DNA from: Collinsella sp.
Lineage (GTDB): Bacteria; Actinomycetota; Coriobacteriia; Coriobacteriales; Coriobacteriaceae
DNA length: 40,190 nucleotides
NCBI GenBank assembly: GCA_031296755.1
Contig: JAUMMZ010000061.1
Location: 1-40,190, forward strand
Direction of reading: 5' to 3'
How positions within the stretch are numbered: position 1 is the stretch's first letter; every line of letters starts with the position of its first letter. The notes under the pieces are model-generated. The model ran no database searches. It had not been told where the DNA came from and saw nothing but the letters and a program-made list of their open reading frames with translations. Positions 26,248 to 35,372 of this stretch are shown piece by piece. A program made the translations under genes and the position numbers.

Positions 26248-28020
26248 TTAGAGCGCCTCCTCATCGAACGGAGCGGCCATGGTGCCCTCGCCCGCAAGCG
26301 GCGACTTGTCGCGCCAGACGTTCTCGAACTGCTCCTTGTCGAGCACATGGTCGCGCTTGGCGGCGACATCGGTCACCGTCACGCGGTCGGTGCAGGAGTA
26401 GCACGGGTCGAGCGAGCCGACGATCAGCGCCGCGTCGCCCACGGTGTTGCCGCGGAACATGTAGCGCAGGACCGGCCAGTTGCTGTACGTGGCGGCCTTG
26501 GCGCGCCAGCGGTAGCACTTCTGGTTATTGCCGAGCATGGCCCAGTGCACGTCCTCGCCGCGCGGCGCCTCGGTGGCACCGATGGCGTACTTGTGCGGGG
26601 TGTACTCCCAATCCGTGGTGAGGATGGGGCCCGACGGGCAGTTCTCGAGCATGGTCTCGATCATATCGATCGAATCGTAGACCTCCTGGATGCGAACGGC
26701 GGTACGGCCGAAGGCATCGCAGGTGTCAGCCGTGGCGGCGTGCATCTTTTGAACGTCCGGATCGGCGTAGCCGTCGAAGGGATGGTCGAAGCGCACGTCG
26801 CGGGCATAGCCCGAGCCACGCATGAGCGGGCCGACCGGCGAGAAGTCGCGTGCGATCTTGCGGTCCAAGATGCCGATGCCACTCGTACGCTCAATAAAGT
26901 TGGGCGTGGAGAGCAAGACGTCGACGAGCTCCTGAACCTCGGAGCGCAGCTGGTGGATGGTCGTGAGCGTGGAGAGCTTCTGCTCGGCCAAAATGTCGCG
27001 ACGCACGCCACCGATCACGTTGAGACCGTAGGTCTTGCGGTGACCGGAGAGCTTCTCGGCCAGGTCCATGGACTTCTCGCGGACGCGGAAGAACTGCTGG
27101 AAGCCGGAATCGAAGCCCGTGTAGTGCGACGCCAGGCCAATGTTGAGCAGATGCGAGTGCAGGCGCTCAACCTCGAGCATGATGGCGCGGATGTACTGGG
27201 CGCGCGGCGGGACATGAATGCCCTGGGCGCGCTCGACGGCCTCGGCATAGGCCACCGAGTGGGCGCAGCCGCAGATGCCGCAGATGCGGTCGGCGAGGAA
27301 CGTGACGGCGTCATAGTTCAGGCGCGTCTCGGCGACCTTCTCCATGCCGCGGTGCACGTAGAACAGACGGTAGTCGGCATCGACGATCGTCTCGCCCTCG
27401 ACAAACAGGCGGAAGTGGCCGGGCTCGTCGGAGGTAATGTGCAGCGGGCCCATGGGGACGAGCGTCGTCTCCTTGCCCTTGGTGTCGGCCAAGAACTCAT
27501 AGTTTTCCATGTCGCTCGCGGGAGCGGGACGGAAGCGGTAGTCCATGGAGTCCTTGCGCAGCGGGTACAGGCCACTGGGCCAGTCATCGGGAAGCACCAG
27601 GCGGCGACGGTCGGGCAAACCCTCGGGAATCAGGCCGAACATATCGCGCAGCTCGCGCTCGCCCCACACGCAGGCGGGGACGAACGGCGTCACGGACGGG
27701 AACGTCATCTTGGCGGGGTCGACCTCGGCACGCACGGTAACCCAGCCGGGGTCCTCCCCCTCCATGGAGATGACGTAGTACACGGCGTAACGGCCGCACA
27801 GGGAGCGCTCGTCGTTGCCGACAATCACGGGAATCCAGCCGTAGCGCTCGTAGTACAGGTAGTGGACGGCCTCGGGCAGACGGTCCAGCTTGACGGTGAT
27901 CGTCAGCTGGTCCTCGCACTGCCACTCAACCTTCTCGATAGCGCCCGGCACTGCGGCGCGCAGGGCCTCGACGTGGCTTTCGCAACGACGGGCATACACC
28001 TTGTTCTCAGTTTCAATCAT
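26248..28020 (-). CDS. hyfG: Hydrogenase-4 large subunit, NiFe catalytic
   Basis: Catalytic subunit that makes H2 from protons. The N-terminal ~170 residues form the NuoC-like 30-kDa domain; the rest is NuoD-like. The nickel ligands are RICGICGCAH near residue 245 and DPCYSC near residue 538. A tail of roughly 45 residues after DPCYSC (VTVTDVAAKRD onward) is the expected HycI-cleaved extension. All four ligands are Cys, so the hydrogenase itself is not a selenoprotein. Length is 590 aa. GGAG six bases before the ATG supports the start; the gene begins three bases after hyfF. Confidence 0.97.
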   Translation of the reverse strand: MIETENKVYARRCESHVEALRAAVPGAIEKVEWQCEDQLTITVKLDRLPEAVHYLYYERYGWIPVIVGNDERSLCGRYAVYYVISMEGEDPGWVTVRAEVDPAKMTFPSVTPFVPACVWGERELRDMFGLIPEGLPDRRRLVLPDDWPSGLYPLRKDSMDYRFRPAPASDMENYEFLADTKGKETTLVPMGPLHITSDEPGHFRLFVEGETIVDADYRLFYVHRGMEKVAETRLNYDAVTFLADRICGICGCAHSVAYAEAVERAQGIHVPPRAQYIRAIMLEVERLHSHLLNIGLASHYTGFDSGFQQFFRVREKSMDLAEKLSGHRKTYGLNVIGGVRRDILAEQKLSTLTTIHQLRSEVQELVDVLLSTPNFIERTSGIGILDRKIARDFSPVGPLMRGSGYARDVRFDHPFDGYADPDVQKMHAATADTCDAFGRTAVRIQEVYDSIDMIETMLENCPSGPILTTDWEYTPHKYAIGATEAPRGEDVHWAMLGNNQKCYRWRAKAATYSNWPVLRYMFRGNTVGDAALIVGSLDPCYSCTDRVTVTDVAAKRDHVLDKEQFENVWRDKSPLAGEGTMAAPFDEEAL

Positions 28021-28023
28021 TCG

Positions 28024-29583
28024 TTACTCCACCTCGCTCTGAGCGGTCTCGGTACCGAACACAGCGCGGTACATCGGCGTCGCGTGAAGTTCCTCGGTGC
28101 TCTGCTCGAGCACGATGCCGGTAGCGGTCTCCACACCGTGCACGAGGGGCAGCGGGGTGGCAATGCCAAACCACAAGATCATGACAGCCAGGATGATTTC
28201 GGGGATAAGCATGAGCGCCGGGGCCTCATGCTTGCCCATGCCCTGGGGCGCATGGCCGAATACCGACTTGAGTGCGATACGGGTGAGCGCGGAGATGGCC
28301 ACGGTAAGACCGAGGGCGACCACGACGACCAGCCACATGGGACCGGCGGTAACACCGGCGACAAAAGTCAGGAACTCAGAGATGAACATGCCAAAGGGCG
28401 GGAAGGCGGCAAGGCCGAGCAGCGCCAGGATGGCGAGCGCGGCGGTTGCGGGCGCAACCTCGACGACGCCCTGGATCTTGGCCAGGCTACGCGTGCCAAA
28501 GGCGTGCTGGATGTTGCCGGACACGCAGAAGGCAAGCGTCTTGGTAAAGCCGTGGAACACGCAGTGCAGCAGGGCCGCGGCGATACCCAGCGGGCCACCG
28601 ATACCCAGGCACAGGGCGATAACGCCCACGTTCTCCACAGACGAGTACGCAAAGCGGCGCTTGAGGTCGTCCTGGCGAAACATCGAGAGTGCCGCCACCA
28701 AAATGGACAGAGTGCCGACGATCAACAGCAGAAGTTGCGGATACTCGGCACCCACGGCCTGGATGGTAAAGCCGTAGAAGCGCATGATCACAAGCATGGC
28801 ACACTTAAGCAGAACACCCGAGAGCAGGGCCGAGACAGGACTCGGAGCCTGAGAGTGGGCATCGGGCAGCCAAGTGTGCATGGGGAACAGGCCAGCCTTG
28901 GTGCCAAAGCCGATCACGATAAACGCAAAGGCGAGGCGCATGAGCGTCGGGTCGAACTGGTCGGCATACGGCAGCACGCACGACAGGAATGCGGCCTCGT
29001 GGGCGTTGGGAATCACGTCGGCGGCGTTGGCGTAGATCAGCAGCGTACCGAACAGGCCAAATGCCACGCCGGCGGTACAGACCATCGCATACTTCCAAGA
29101 AGCCTCGAGGGCCGTCTTGTTCTTGTAGATACCCACCAGGAACACAGTGGAAAGCGTGGTTGCCTCCACGGCGGCCCACGTGAGGATCATGTTGTTGGAC
29201 AGGCACGCGAGCAGCATGGTGAACACAAACAGGCTAAACAGCGCAAAATACTGCTTGGCGCGCTCGGCGGGCATGGAGCCCTCCTCGATATCGGCCTTTA
29301 CATAGGGCAGCGAGAACAGCCCCGTAAGAAAACCGATAAAGCCGATGAGCAGCACAAAGATGGCGCCCAGCGAATCGAGGTGGAACCACAGGCCAAGAGC
29401 GCTCGCGGTTTCGCCGCTCATAAGGACGTCGCCGGCCGTCATAATCGACAGCACCAGGACGGCTGCGACGGAGACCAGGTTGAGACCGGCAAACACGTTA
29501 TAGGACGTGTTCTTGGGCAAAAACGCCATGACCAGCGAGAACACCAAAGGAGTCGCGAGCAGGGCGAGAATCAACGTTTCCAT
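28024..29583 (-). CDS. hyfF: Hydrogenase-4 membrane subunit, antiporter-like HyfF
   Basis: Polytopic membrane protein of the NuoL/M/N (Mrp antiporter) family, 519 aa with about 14 hydrophobic helices. The discontinuous helix region and the TKAGLFPMHTWLPDAHSQAP signature are intact. With HyfB and HyfD it gives three antiporter-like subunits, which distinguishes hydrogenase-4 from the single-antiporter hydrogenase-3. It may translocate protons or sodium; this is known to be debated for the family. GGGGGT lies a few bases before the start. Confidence 0.92.
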   Translation of the reverse strand: METLILALLATPLVFSLVMAFLPKNTSYNVFAGLNLVSVAAVLVLSIMTAGDVLMSGETASALGLWFHLDSLGAIFVLLIGFIGFLTGLFSLPYVKADIEEGSMPAERAKQYFALFSLFVFTMLLACLSNNMILTWAAVEATTLSTVFLVGIYKNKTALEASWKYAMVCTAGVAFGLFGTLLIYANAADVIPNAHEAAFLSCVLPYADQFDPTLMRLAFAFIVIGFGTKAGLFPMHTWLPDAHSQAPSPVSALLSGVLLKCAMLVIMRFYGFTIQAVGAEYPQLLLLIVGTLSILVAALSMFRQDDLKRRFAYSSVENVGVIALCLGIGGPLGIAAALLHCVFHGFTKTLAFCVSGNIQHAFGTRSLAKIQGVVEVAPATAALAILALLGLAAFPPFGMFISEFLTFVAGVTAGPMWLVVVVALGLTVAISALTRIALKSVFGHAPQGMGKHEAPALMLIPEIILAVMILWFGIATPLPLVHGVETATGIVLEQSTEELHATPMYRAVFGTETAQSEVE

Positions 29584-29586
29584 GGA

Positions 29587-30240
29587 CTACCCCCTCAGCT
29601 CGGACAGGTCGCGCGCATCGAGCGAGTGGGAGTCGTCCCAAATGCGACGCACGACGATGGACATGATGATGACGGCAAAGATGGCGTCGGTGGCGATACC
29701 GATCTCGATGATCTCGGGAGCGGTGGGGGCCAAAAGCGCGAGCGTCACGTGGCTGCCGTTTTCCATAAGGCAGTATCCAAAGATCTGCTTCATGATGTTG
29801 CGCTGCGAGATGATGCAGGTGAGGCCCACGAAGAAGTGAGCGAAGCTAATAGCGAGCGCAGGCGTTGCGACCTCGGCCGTGGGCAGGCTGATCTGCGTCA
29901 CAACGGCAAAGCAGATCGCGACCTCGACGGCGATGATGCAGATGGCCCACGCGGGCTTAAGGCCGGCCTTGAGCGATGCGTCGCTCGGCTCGCCCATCTT
30001 CTTGTATGCGCGGTTGAGGATGTAAGGGACCAGGACGACCTTAGTGATAGAGGCAGATCCGGCCCACATAAGCAGCTCCTGCGCACCGGTAGTAGCACCG
30101 AGCGTAGCGAGCAGTCCCACGAGCACCAGCGACTGCACCGCATACCAGCGAATGGCGTGCTTGATGTTCTTGGAGACGACCACCATGGTGGACGTGACGA
30201 TCAGAAGGCCGCCAAGGATGTTGACGATCGAATAACCCAT
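29587..30240 (-). CDS. hyfE: Hydrogenase-4 membrane subunit HyfE
   Basis: Small membrane subunit of 217 aa with about six hydrophobic helices. The N-terminal half resembles NuoK-like proteins. Length matches E. coli HyfE (216 aa). There is no cofactor motif. AGGAGGT precedes the ATG, and the gene fits tightly between hyfD (13 bases) and hyfF (3 bases). Identity rests on hydropathy, length and strict synteny. Confidence 0.88.
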   Translation of the reverse strand: MGYSIVNILGGLLIVTSTMVVVSKNIKHAIRWYAVQSLVLVGLLATLGATTGAQELLMWAGSASITKVVLVPYILNRAYKKMGEPSDASLKAGLKPAWAICIIAVEVAICFAVVTQISLPTAEVATPALAISFAHFFVGLTCIISQRNIMKQIFGYCLMENGSHVTLALLAPTAPEIIEIGIATDAIFAVIIMSIVVRRIWDDSHSLDARDLSELRG

Positions 30241-30253
30241 GTCGTTCTACCTC

Positions 30254-31711
30254 CTAACCGATCCAGCTGGCCGAAAGCGGGCCGCTGACGATGACCATGA
30301 TGATGAGCACGATGAACACGAACGCCATCGCGCGGGGAAGCGGGGCTCCCGCAGCGACCTCGTCGCTCGGCTCGCCGGGCAGGCAATAGCCCATCCACTT
30401 GAGGAACCAGGCGAAGGTGGCGACGGTCTCGGCGACCATGATGCACACGAGCACCAGGATCGCGACGTTGCCGGCACCCACAGAGAAGCCGCCGGCGATA
30501 ATCTGGAACTTCGAGAAGAACGTGTTCATGGGCGGCACGCCGGCAATAGCGAGCGCGGCGACACCGAAGCCCACGCCCGAGATCGGGTACTTCTTTACGA
30601 TGCCGCGAAGCTTGGGCAGCATACGCGTGCCGAGCGTAAAGGAGAACGAACCGGCGATCAGGAAGAACAGCGTCTTGGCGAAAGCGTGGTTAAAGATGTG
30701 GCAGACGGCGCCATCGAAGGCCAGCTGGCTGCCAAAGACCGAAAGGCCCAGACCAAAGAACACATAGGAGAGCTGGGCGATCGTGGAAAAGGCCAGCAGA
30801 CGCTTCATGTCCTTTTGCGGCAGGTACATAAGGAAGCCAAAGAGCATGGTGACCATGGCGTCGATAATGGCGACCCAACCCACGATCTCGGGGATCTCGC
30901 CGGCAGAGACGAGTGCACGCGCGAACACGCACACGCCGACCTTAACCATCGAGGCGCCATGCAGGTAGGCCGAAACAGGCGTCGGCGCCTCCATGGCCGA
31001 AGGCAGCCACATGTACATGGGAACCTGTGCGGACTTGGCCCAGGCCGCAAACAGCACGAGCAAAAGAACGATAGCCTTGAGCTTGGCGTCGAGGCCGGCA
31101 ATCGCGGTAATGGCGAAGGTACCGGTATGGGCAAACACGATGGCGGCGCCCAGATACAGGCCAAGCGCACCGATATGCGTAATGATCAGAGCCTTCATGC
31201 CGGCCTTCTTGGCCGTAGGCGTCATGTAGTAGCTAATGAGGCCCCAAGAGCACGCACCCGTGATCTCAAAGAACACGAGCTGGCCCAAAAGGGTCGAGCT
31301 GTACACAAGACCGGCCATGGCGCCGATGAAGGTCGCGAGGTACGCGTAGAAGCGACGACGCGGTGCGTCGGGATGCTCACGGTTATTCTCGCTCATATAG
31401 GGAATCGAATAGATCACGACAAGCAGGCCGATACCCACAAAGGCGGGCGCGAGCAGCGTGCTCATGCGATCGAAGGTGAATCCCATGACGAGGGTCTGCC
31501 CAAACGAGATCAGGGGGACCTGCGTGTCGGGCATGCCGGCGCCAGCGAAATTCGCGGCGAGGGCGATGGTGCAGACCGTCGAGACGGCGGCACCCAAAAC
31601 GCTGAACCACTTGGCGTACGGACGGGGGAACAGGGCGACGAGCACCGAGGCCACCATCGGGGCCGCGATAGCGACCAAGCCGAGAAGGGACAGACTGACT
31701 GCAAATGACAT
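30254..31711 (-). CDS. hyfD: Hydrogenase-4 membrane subunit, antiporter-like HyfD
   Basis: Second antiporter-like subunit, 485 aa, about 14 membrane helices. The family stretch AKSAQVPMYMWLPSAMEAPTP is close to the NuoL/NuoM signature and includes the conserved Lys. A second conserved region, HAFAKTLFFLIAGS, follows. GGAGAAGGG precedes the ATG. Position between hyfC and hyfE matches the E. coli hyf order. Confidence 0.92.
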   Translation of the reverse strand: MSFAVSLSLLGLVAIAAPMVASVLVALFPRPYAKWFSVLGAAVSTVCTIALAANFAGAGMPDTQVPLISFGQTLVMGFTFDRMSTLLAPAFVGIGLLVVIYSIPYMSENNREHPDAPRRRFYAYLATFIGAMAGLVYSSTLLGQLVFFEITGACSWGLISYYMTPTAKKAGMKALIITHIGALGLYLGAAIVFAHTGTFAITAIAGLDAKLKAIVLLLVLFAAWAKSAQVPMYMWLPSAMEAPTPVSAYLHGASMVKVGVCVFARALVSAGEIPEIVGWVAIIDAMVTMLFGFLMYLPQKDMKRLLAFSTIAQLSYVFFGLGLSVFGSQLAFDGAVCHIFNHAFAKTLFFLIAGSFSFTLGTRMLPKLRGIVKKYPISGVGFGVAALAIAGVPPMNTFFSKFQIIAGGFSVGAGNVAILVLVCIMVAETVATFAWFLKWMGYCLPGEPSDEVAAGAPLPRAMAFVFIVLIIMVIVSGPLSASWIG

Positions 31712-31726
31712 TGTTTCTCCCTTCTC

Positions 31727-32653
31727 CTACACGCCGACGACCACGAAGACAAACGCCAGAACGGCGATGCCCACGACGGCCCAGGTCTGATTGCCAAGCA
31801 CCTTAAAACGCGAGCGCGAGCAGGAGTTCTCGATCACGCCGCATACGACAAAGTCGATCAGGCACTTAACAAGGAAGATGACCGCGCCCAGAACGGCCGC
31901 GATACCCACGGCCGCGGGCTCGCCCCAGGGGACGAAGATCGCGCAGAACCAGGCGACGACCAGGACCTGCTTCATGGACATGGCGAGCTTGGCCATCGCA
32001 AGCGACGGGCCGGAAAGCTCAGCGAGCGGACCTTCCTGGAGCTCCTGCTCGGCCTCGGCCTGATCAAACGGCAGCTTGCCGAGTTCCATGTAGCAGGCAA
32101 TCGCAAAGGCGATGCCGGCGAGGATCACAGCGACCGGCGCGTCGATGGCGCCCGTCATGATGTGCTGGCCCATGGTGGCGATGTCGGTGGAGCCGCACAC
32201 CAGGGCGGCGGCAAACAGCGCCAGCAGCATGGACGGCTCGATGAGCACGCTCATGAGCAGCTCGCGGACGCCGCCGATACCGGCGTAGGCGTTGGACGAA
32301 TCCACACCGCAGAGGGCGAAGAAGAAGCGGGCGAGCGCCAGGCTATACATGATGGTGATGGCGTCACCAAAGACCGGGATGGGGCTTTGTGCCGTAAAGA
32401 GCGGCAGACCCATCGCGAGCATAAAGGCGACGGCGAAGAACAGCGGCGGCATGATGCGCAGCGCAAAGCTCGCATCCTCGCTCTGGGACTCGGGGCGCGC
32501 AAAGAGCTTGGCCAGGTCGCGGTAGTCCTGCATGATGCTGGGGCCGCGACGGTTGTGCATCTTGGCGCGGATCACGCGGCCGAGACCGGAGAAGAACGGC
32601 GCGACGGCCATAACGACCACGCCCTGCAGAACGGCAAGTACGATGTTGTTCAT
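31727..32653 (-). CDS. hyfC: Hydrogenase-4 membrane subunit, NuoH-like HyfC
   Basis: Membrane anchor of the peripheral arm, 308 aa, about eight helices. The NuoH-type stretch RRGPSIMQDYRDLAKLF is near the N-terminus, and PFDQAEAEQEL, with its acidic residues, contacts the quinone-site region in complex I homologues. AAGGAGGGG precedes the ATG. It lies 12 bases after hyfB. Confidence 0.94.
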   Translation of the reverse strand: MNNIVLAVLQGVVVMAVAPFFSGLGRVIRAKMHNRRGPSIMQDYRDLAKLFARPESQSEDASFALRIMPPLFFAVAFMLAMGLPLFTAQSPIPVFGDAITIMYSLALARFFFALCGVDSSNAYAGIGGVRELLMSVLIEPSMLLALFAAALVCGSTDIATMGQHIMTGAIDAPVAVILAGIAFAIACYMELGKLPFDQAEAEQELQEGPLAELSGPSLAMAKLAMSMKQVLVVAWFCAIFVPWGEPAAVGIAAVLGAVIFLVKCLIDFVVCGVIENSCSRSRFKVLGNQTWAVVGIAVLAFVFVVVGV

Positions 32654-32665
32654 GCTCTCCCCTCC

Positions 32666-34684
32666 TTAACCCATTTGCACGGCGAGCACGAGGAACACCA
32701 CGAGTGCCGCGACGATGTAGCAGATATAGATGCTGTAGTTGCCGCCCTCGAGCTTAGTCGCGAGGTCGGCGAGCTTCTCGACACCCTTATGCGGGGCATC
32801 GACGAGAACCTTGTCGGGTACGGGCTCCACAGCCTCGGCCACACCGGTGAGCTTCTGGAAGAAGTGCGCGATGGACCAGCAGACGGCCGTGCAGCGGTCG
32901 CGCAGCGTGTAGAGCGGCTGCATAAACCAGGACACCTCGGAGGCAAAGGTCGTGGCCACGACGGGCATATGCTCGTTGGGAGCATAGCCGCATGCCCACG
33001 GCTGGGACTTCTGCACCTTGCCGACGGTCTTGAGCTTGCGATAACCGCAGGCAAGGCCGACGAGCACCACGAGCGCAATAGCGATCGCGGGCGTGGAGGT
33101 GGCAGCGCCGGAGTACTGGTTCATGAGCTCCATGCCCTCGGCGGCAAACACGCCACCGTACGGATGCAGCACGGACGCAGCGACATCGACCAGCACGGGC
33201 GCGATCACGGGAGCGCCAATGCCCAGCACGACGCAGATGGCCGCGAGCAGGCCCTGCGCAAACACCATGGGGGCGGGAACCTCCTTGGCATTGGCCGCGG
33301 CCTCGGAGCGGGGCGCGGAGGCAAAGGAGACGCCATAGGCCTTGACGAAGCATGTGACAGCCAGCGCGCCGGTAATGGCAAGCGCGACGGCAGCGAACAC
33401 GGCCACGATCATGACGGCCTTGTCGCCCTGCATGGCAGCGTTAAAGAGCGACTGGTAGGTAAACCACTCGGACACAAAGCCGTTGAAGGGCGGGATGGCC
33501 GAGATGGCAAGCGCGCCAATAAGGAAGCAGATGGCCGTAGCCGGCATACGACGGAACAGACCGCCCATCTTCTCCATATTGCGCGTACCCGTGGAGTACA
33601 GCAGCGCACCGGCGCCCAAGAACAGCTCGCCCTTAAACATCGCGTGGTTAAACGTGTGGTAGAGGGCGGCCATCAGAGCCAGGACGGCGATGCCGACCGA
33701 GTTGAGCGCCATAGCGGCCATGGAGGCGCCGACGCCGAGCAGAATGATGCCGATGTTCTCGACGGAGTGATAGGCCAGCAGGCGCTTGATGTCATGCTCC
33801 TGCAGGGCGAAGGCCACGCCGAGGACCGACGAGATCGCACCGAAGACCATGACCATAAGGCCCCACCAGACCTGAACGCCCGAGGCGGAGAGCAGGTCGA
33901 GGCCCACCTTGAGGATGCCGAAGATACCGATCTTGATCATGCCGCCGGACATGAGGGCCGACACGTTGGACGGCGCCTCGGGATGCGCCTTGGGCAGCCA
34001 GCCGTGCAGCGGGATGATACCGGCCTTGGCGCCAAAGCCAAAGAAGGCGAGCACAAAGCACACGGATGCGACCGCGGGGCTAAACTGCGTAGCGCGGAAA
34101 TCCGCAAAGGCAAACGAGCCACCGGCGAAGTTGGTCATGGTGAGGAAGCTCGCCATGATGAGCACAAAGCCCACGTGCGCGATCACAAAGTAGAGCCAAC
34201 CGCCATGGATGGAGTTCTCGTTCTCCTCGATCACGACCAGGAAGTACGAGGTCAGCGACATGAGCTCAAAGGCGACCAGGAACCAAAACACGTTGTCGGC
34301 GGTGATGACGAGCATCATGGACGCCACAAAGGTGTTAAAGAAGAAGCCGGCGCGGCCCTTTTTGCCCGGGTACTCATCAAAGTAGTTGAGACCGTAGATC
34401 GAGCCGGCAAACGCGAGCACCGAGATGAGCGCCACGAACAGGCCGGACAGCTGGTTGAGCAGCAGCTGGAAATGGGCAAACGGGAAGAACACGATGGTGT
34501 CGACCGACGTGACATCGCCCAGCACGGCCTGGATACCGGCCACAAACGAAAGCACCGCGGCGACGGCGCCGATTAGGCAGCCGGCGGTCTTGGCGGCGTT
34601 ATCGGCCTTGATCAGCAGAACCGAGGCGAGCGCACCGATGCACGAGACGGCAAGCGATGCGATAAACAGCGTCATGCTATCCAT
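32666..34684 (-). CDS. hyfB: Hydrogenase-4 membrane subunit, antiporter-like HyfB
   Basis: Largest antiporter-like subunit, 672 aa, the same length as E. coli HyfB. The family signature GAKAGIIPLHGWLPKAHPEAP is intact, as are FNHAMFKGELFLGAGA and the extended C-terminal region with extra helices. The start at 34684 overlaps hyfA by eight bases, suggesting coupled translation; a second ATG three codons in is possible. Confidence 0.93.
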   Translation of the reverse strand: MDSMTLFIASLAVSCIGALASVLLIKADNAAKTAGCLIGAVAAVLSFVAGIQAVLGDVTSVDTIVFFPFAHFQLLLNQLSGLFVALISVLAFAGSIYGLNYFDEYPGKKGRAGFFFNTFVASMMLVITADNVFWFLVAFELMSLTSYFLVVIEENENSIHGGWLYFVIAHVGFVLIMASFLTMTNFAGGSFAFADFRATQFSPAVASVCFVLAFFGFGAKAGIIPLHGWLPKAHPEAPSNVSALMSGGMIKIGIFGILKVGLDLLSASGVQVWWGLMVMVFGAISSVLGVAFALQEHDIKRLLAYHSVENIGIILLGVGASMAAMALNSVGIAVLALMAALYHTFNHAMFKGELFLGAGALLYSTGTRNMEKMGGLFRRMPATAICFLIGALAISAIPPFNGFVSEWFTYQSLFNAAMQGDKAVMIVAVFAAVALAITGALAVTCFVKAYGVSFASAPRSEAAANAKEVPAPMVFAQGLLAAICVVLGIGAPVIAPVLVDVAASVLHPYGGVFAAEGMELMNQYSGAATSTPAIAIALVVLVGLACGYRKLKTVGKVQKSQPWACGYAPNEHMPVVATTFASEVSWFMQPLYTLRDRCTAVCWSIAHFFQKLTGVAEAVEPVPDKVLVDAPHKGVEKLADLATKLEGGNYSIYICYIVAALVVFLVLAVQMG

Positions 34685-35294
34685 TGTTTACGCTCCCTTC
34701 TGCTTTCTCGGACAGGCCCTGGGCCACAGCGGTAACGTCGACGACCGGACCGTTTTCGATCGAGCGCAGGCGCTTGGCCTCGTCGAGCTCGCGATCGGCC
34801 GCGCCACCCATGACGGTCAGCGCCTTGGTAGGGCACGCCGCCACACAATGCGGGCCGTCCGGATCGAATGCGCACAGGTCGCACTTGACAGCGCAGGTGT
34901 ACTGACCAGGAGCCCACGTAAGCAGGTTGCTCAGGGACTTAGGATACGAAGGCGTCGGGTCGCACATGCCTGCGACACCGGCGATAGACGTGCCATCGGG
35001 ATGGATGGCTCCGAAGGGGCACGCGATGGCGCACAGCCTGCACCCGATGCACTCCTGCTCCTTGACGTGGATGCGATCGCCATCGTGCTCGATGGCATTC
35101 ACCGGGCAAACCTCGGCGCAGGGGGCACCCTCGCAATGGTGGCAGGCAAGGGCGGCCGAAATACCGCCGGTCTTCACGAGCGCCAAGCGCGGCGTATCCT
35201 GAAGACCCTGCATCCGGTGGGCGTCGGCACAGGCGGACTGGCATGTTCCGCAGCCGATGCACCTCTCCGGGTTGATGTCGATGAAGCGGTTCAT
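34677..35294 (-). CDS. hyfA: Hydrogenase-4 ferredoxin-like subunit HyfA/HycB
   Basis: Electron carrier between formate dehydrogenase and the hydrogenase arm. Four [4Fe-4S] clusters are predicted: CIGCGTCQSAC, CHHCEGAPCAEVCP, CIGCRLCAIACP and CDLC with CVAACP. Length is 205 aa from the ATG at 35294 (MNRFIDINP). A GTG two codons earlier is less likely because AAAGGA sits seven bases from the ATG. It is paralogous to HydN upstream. It follows fdhF across a strong hairpin, so it may be made in a different amount. Confidence 0.93.
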   Translation of the reverse strand: MNRFIDINPERCIGCGTCQSACADAHRMQGLQDTPRLALVKTGGISAALACHHCEGAPCAEVCPVNAIEHDGDRIHVKEQECIGCRLCAIACPFGAIHPDGTSIAGVAGMCDPTPSYPKSLSNLLTWAPGQYTCAVKCDLCAFDPDGPHCVAACPTKALTVMGGAADRELDEAKRLRSIENGPVVDVTAVAQGLSEKAEGSVNNG

Positions 35295-35316
35295 CCCCAC
35301 TTCCTTTCAAAATAAC

Positions 35317-35351
35317 GGGCCGGGCTCCCGAACGTACGGGACGCCCGGCCC
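35317..35351 (-). terminator. GC-rich hairpin between fdhF and hyfA (attenuator-like)
   Basis: GGGCCGGGC (35317-35325) pairs with GCCCGGCCC (35343-35351), and TCCCG pairs with CGGGA inside, giving 14 pairs with a single bulged base. On the minus strand GTTATTTT follows. The U-tract is imperfect, so it may end only part of the transcripts or stabilise the fdhF mRNA. Confidence 0.55.
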
Positions 35352-35372
35352 AAAAAGCCAACGAGAACGGGA

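Noticed and set aside
26047..30288. A 1413-codon plus-strand ORF opposite the hyf genes
   Set aside because: It lies antisense to hyfE, hyfF, hyfG and hyfH, which have clear family motifs. High GC3 in the real genes removes stop codons from the opposite frame; the translation is His/Arg/Gly-rich with no domain.
32162..34576. An 804-codon plus-strand ORF opposite hyfB
   Set aside because: Same antisense artefact; composition is low-complexity and unlike a folded protein.
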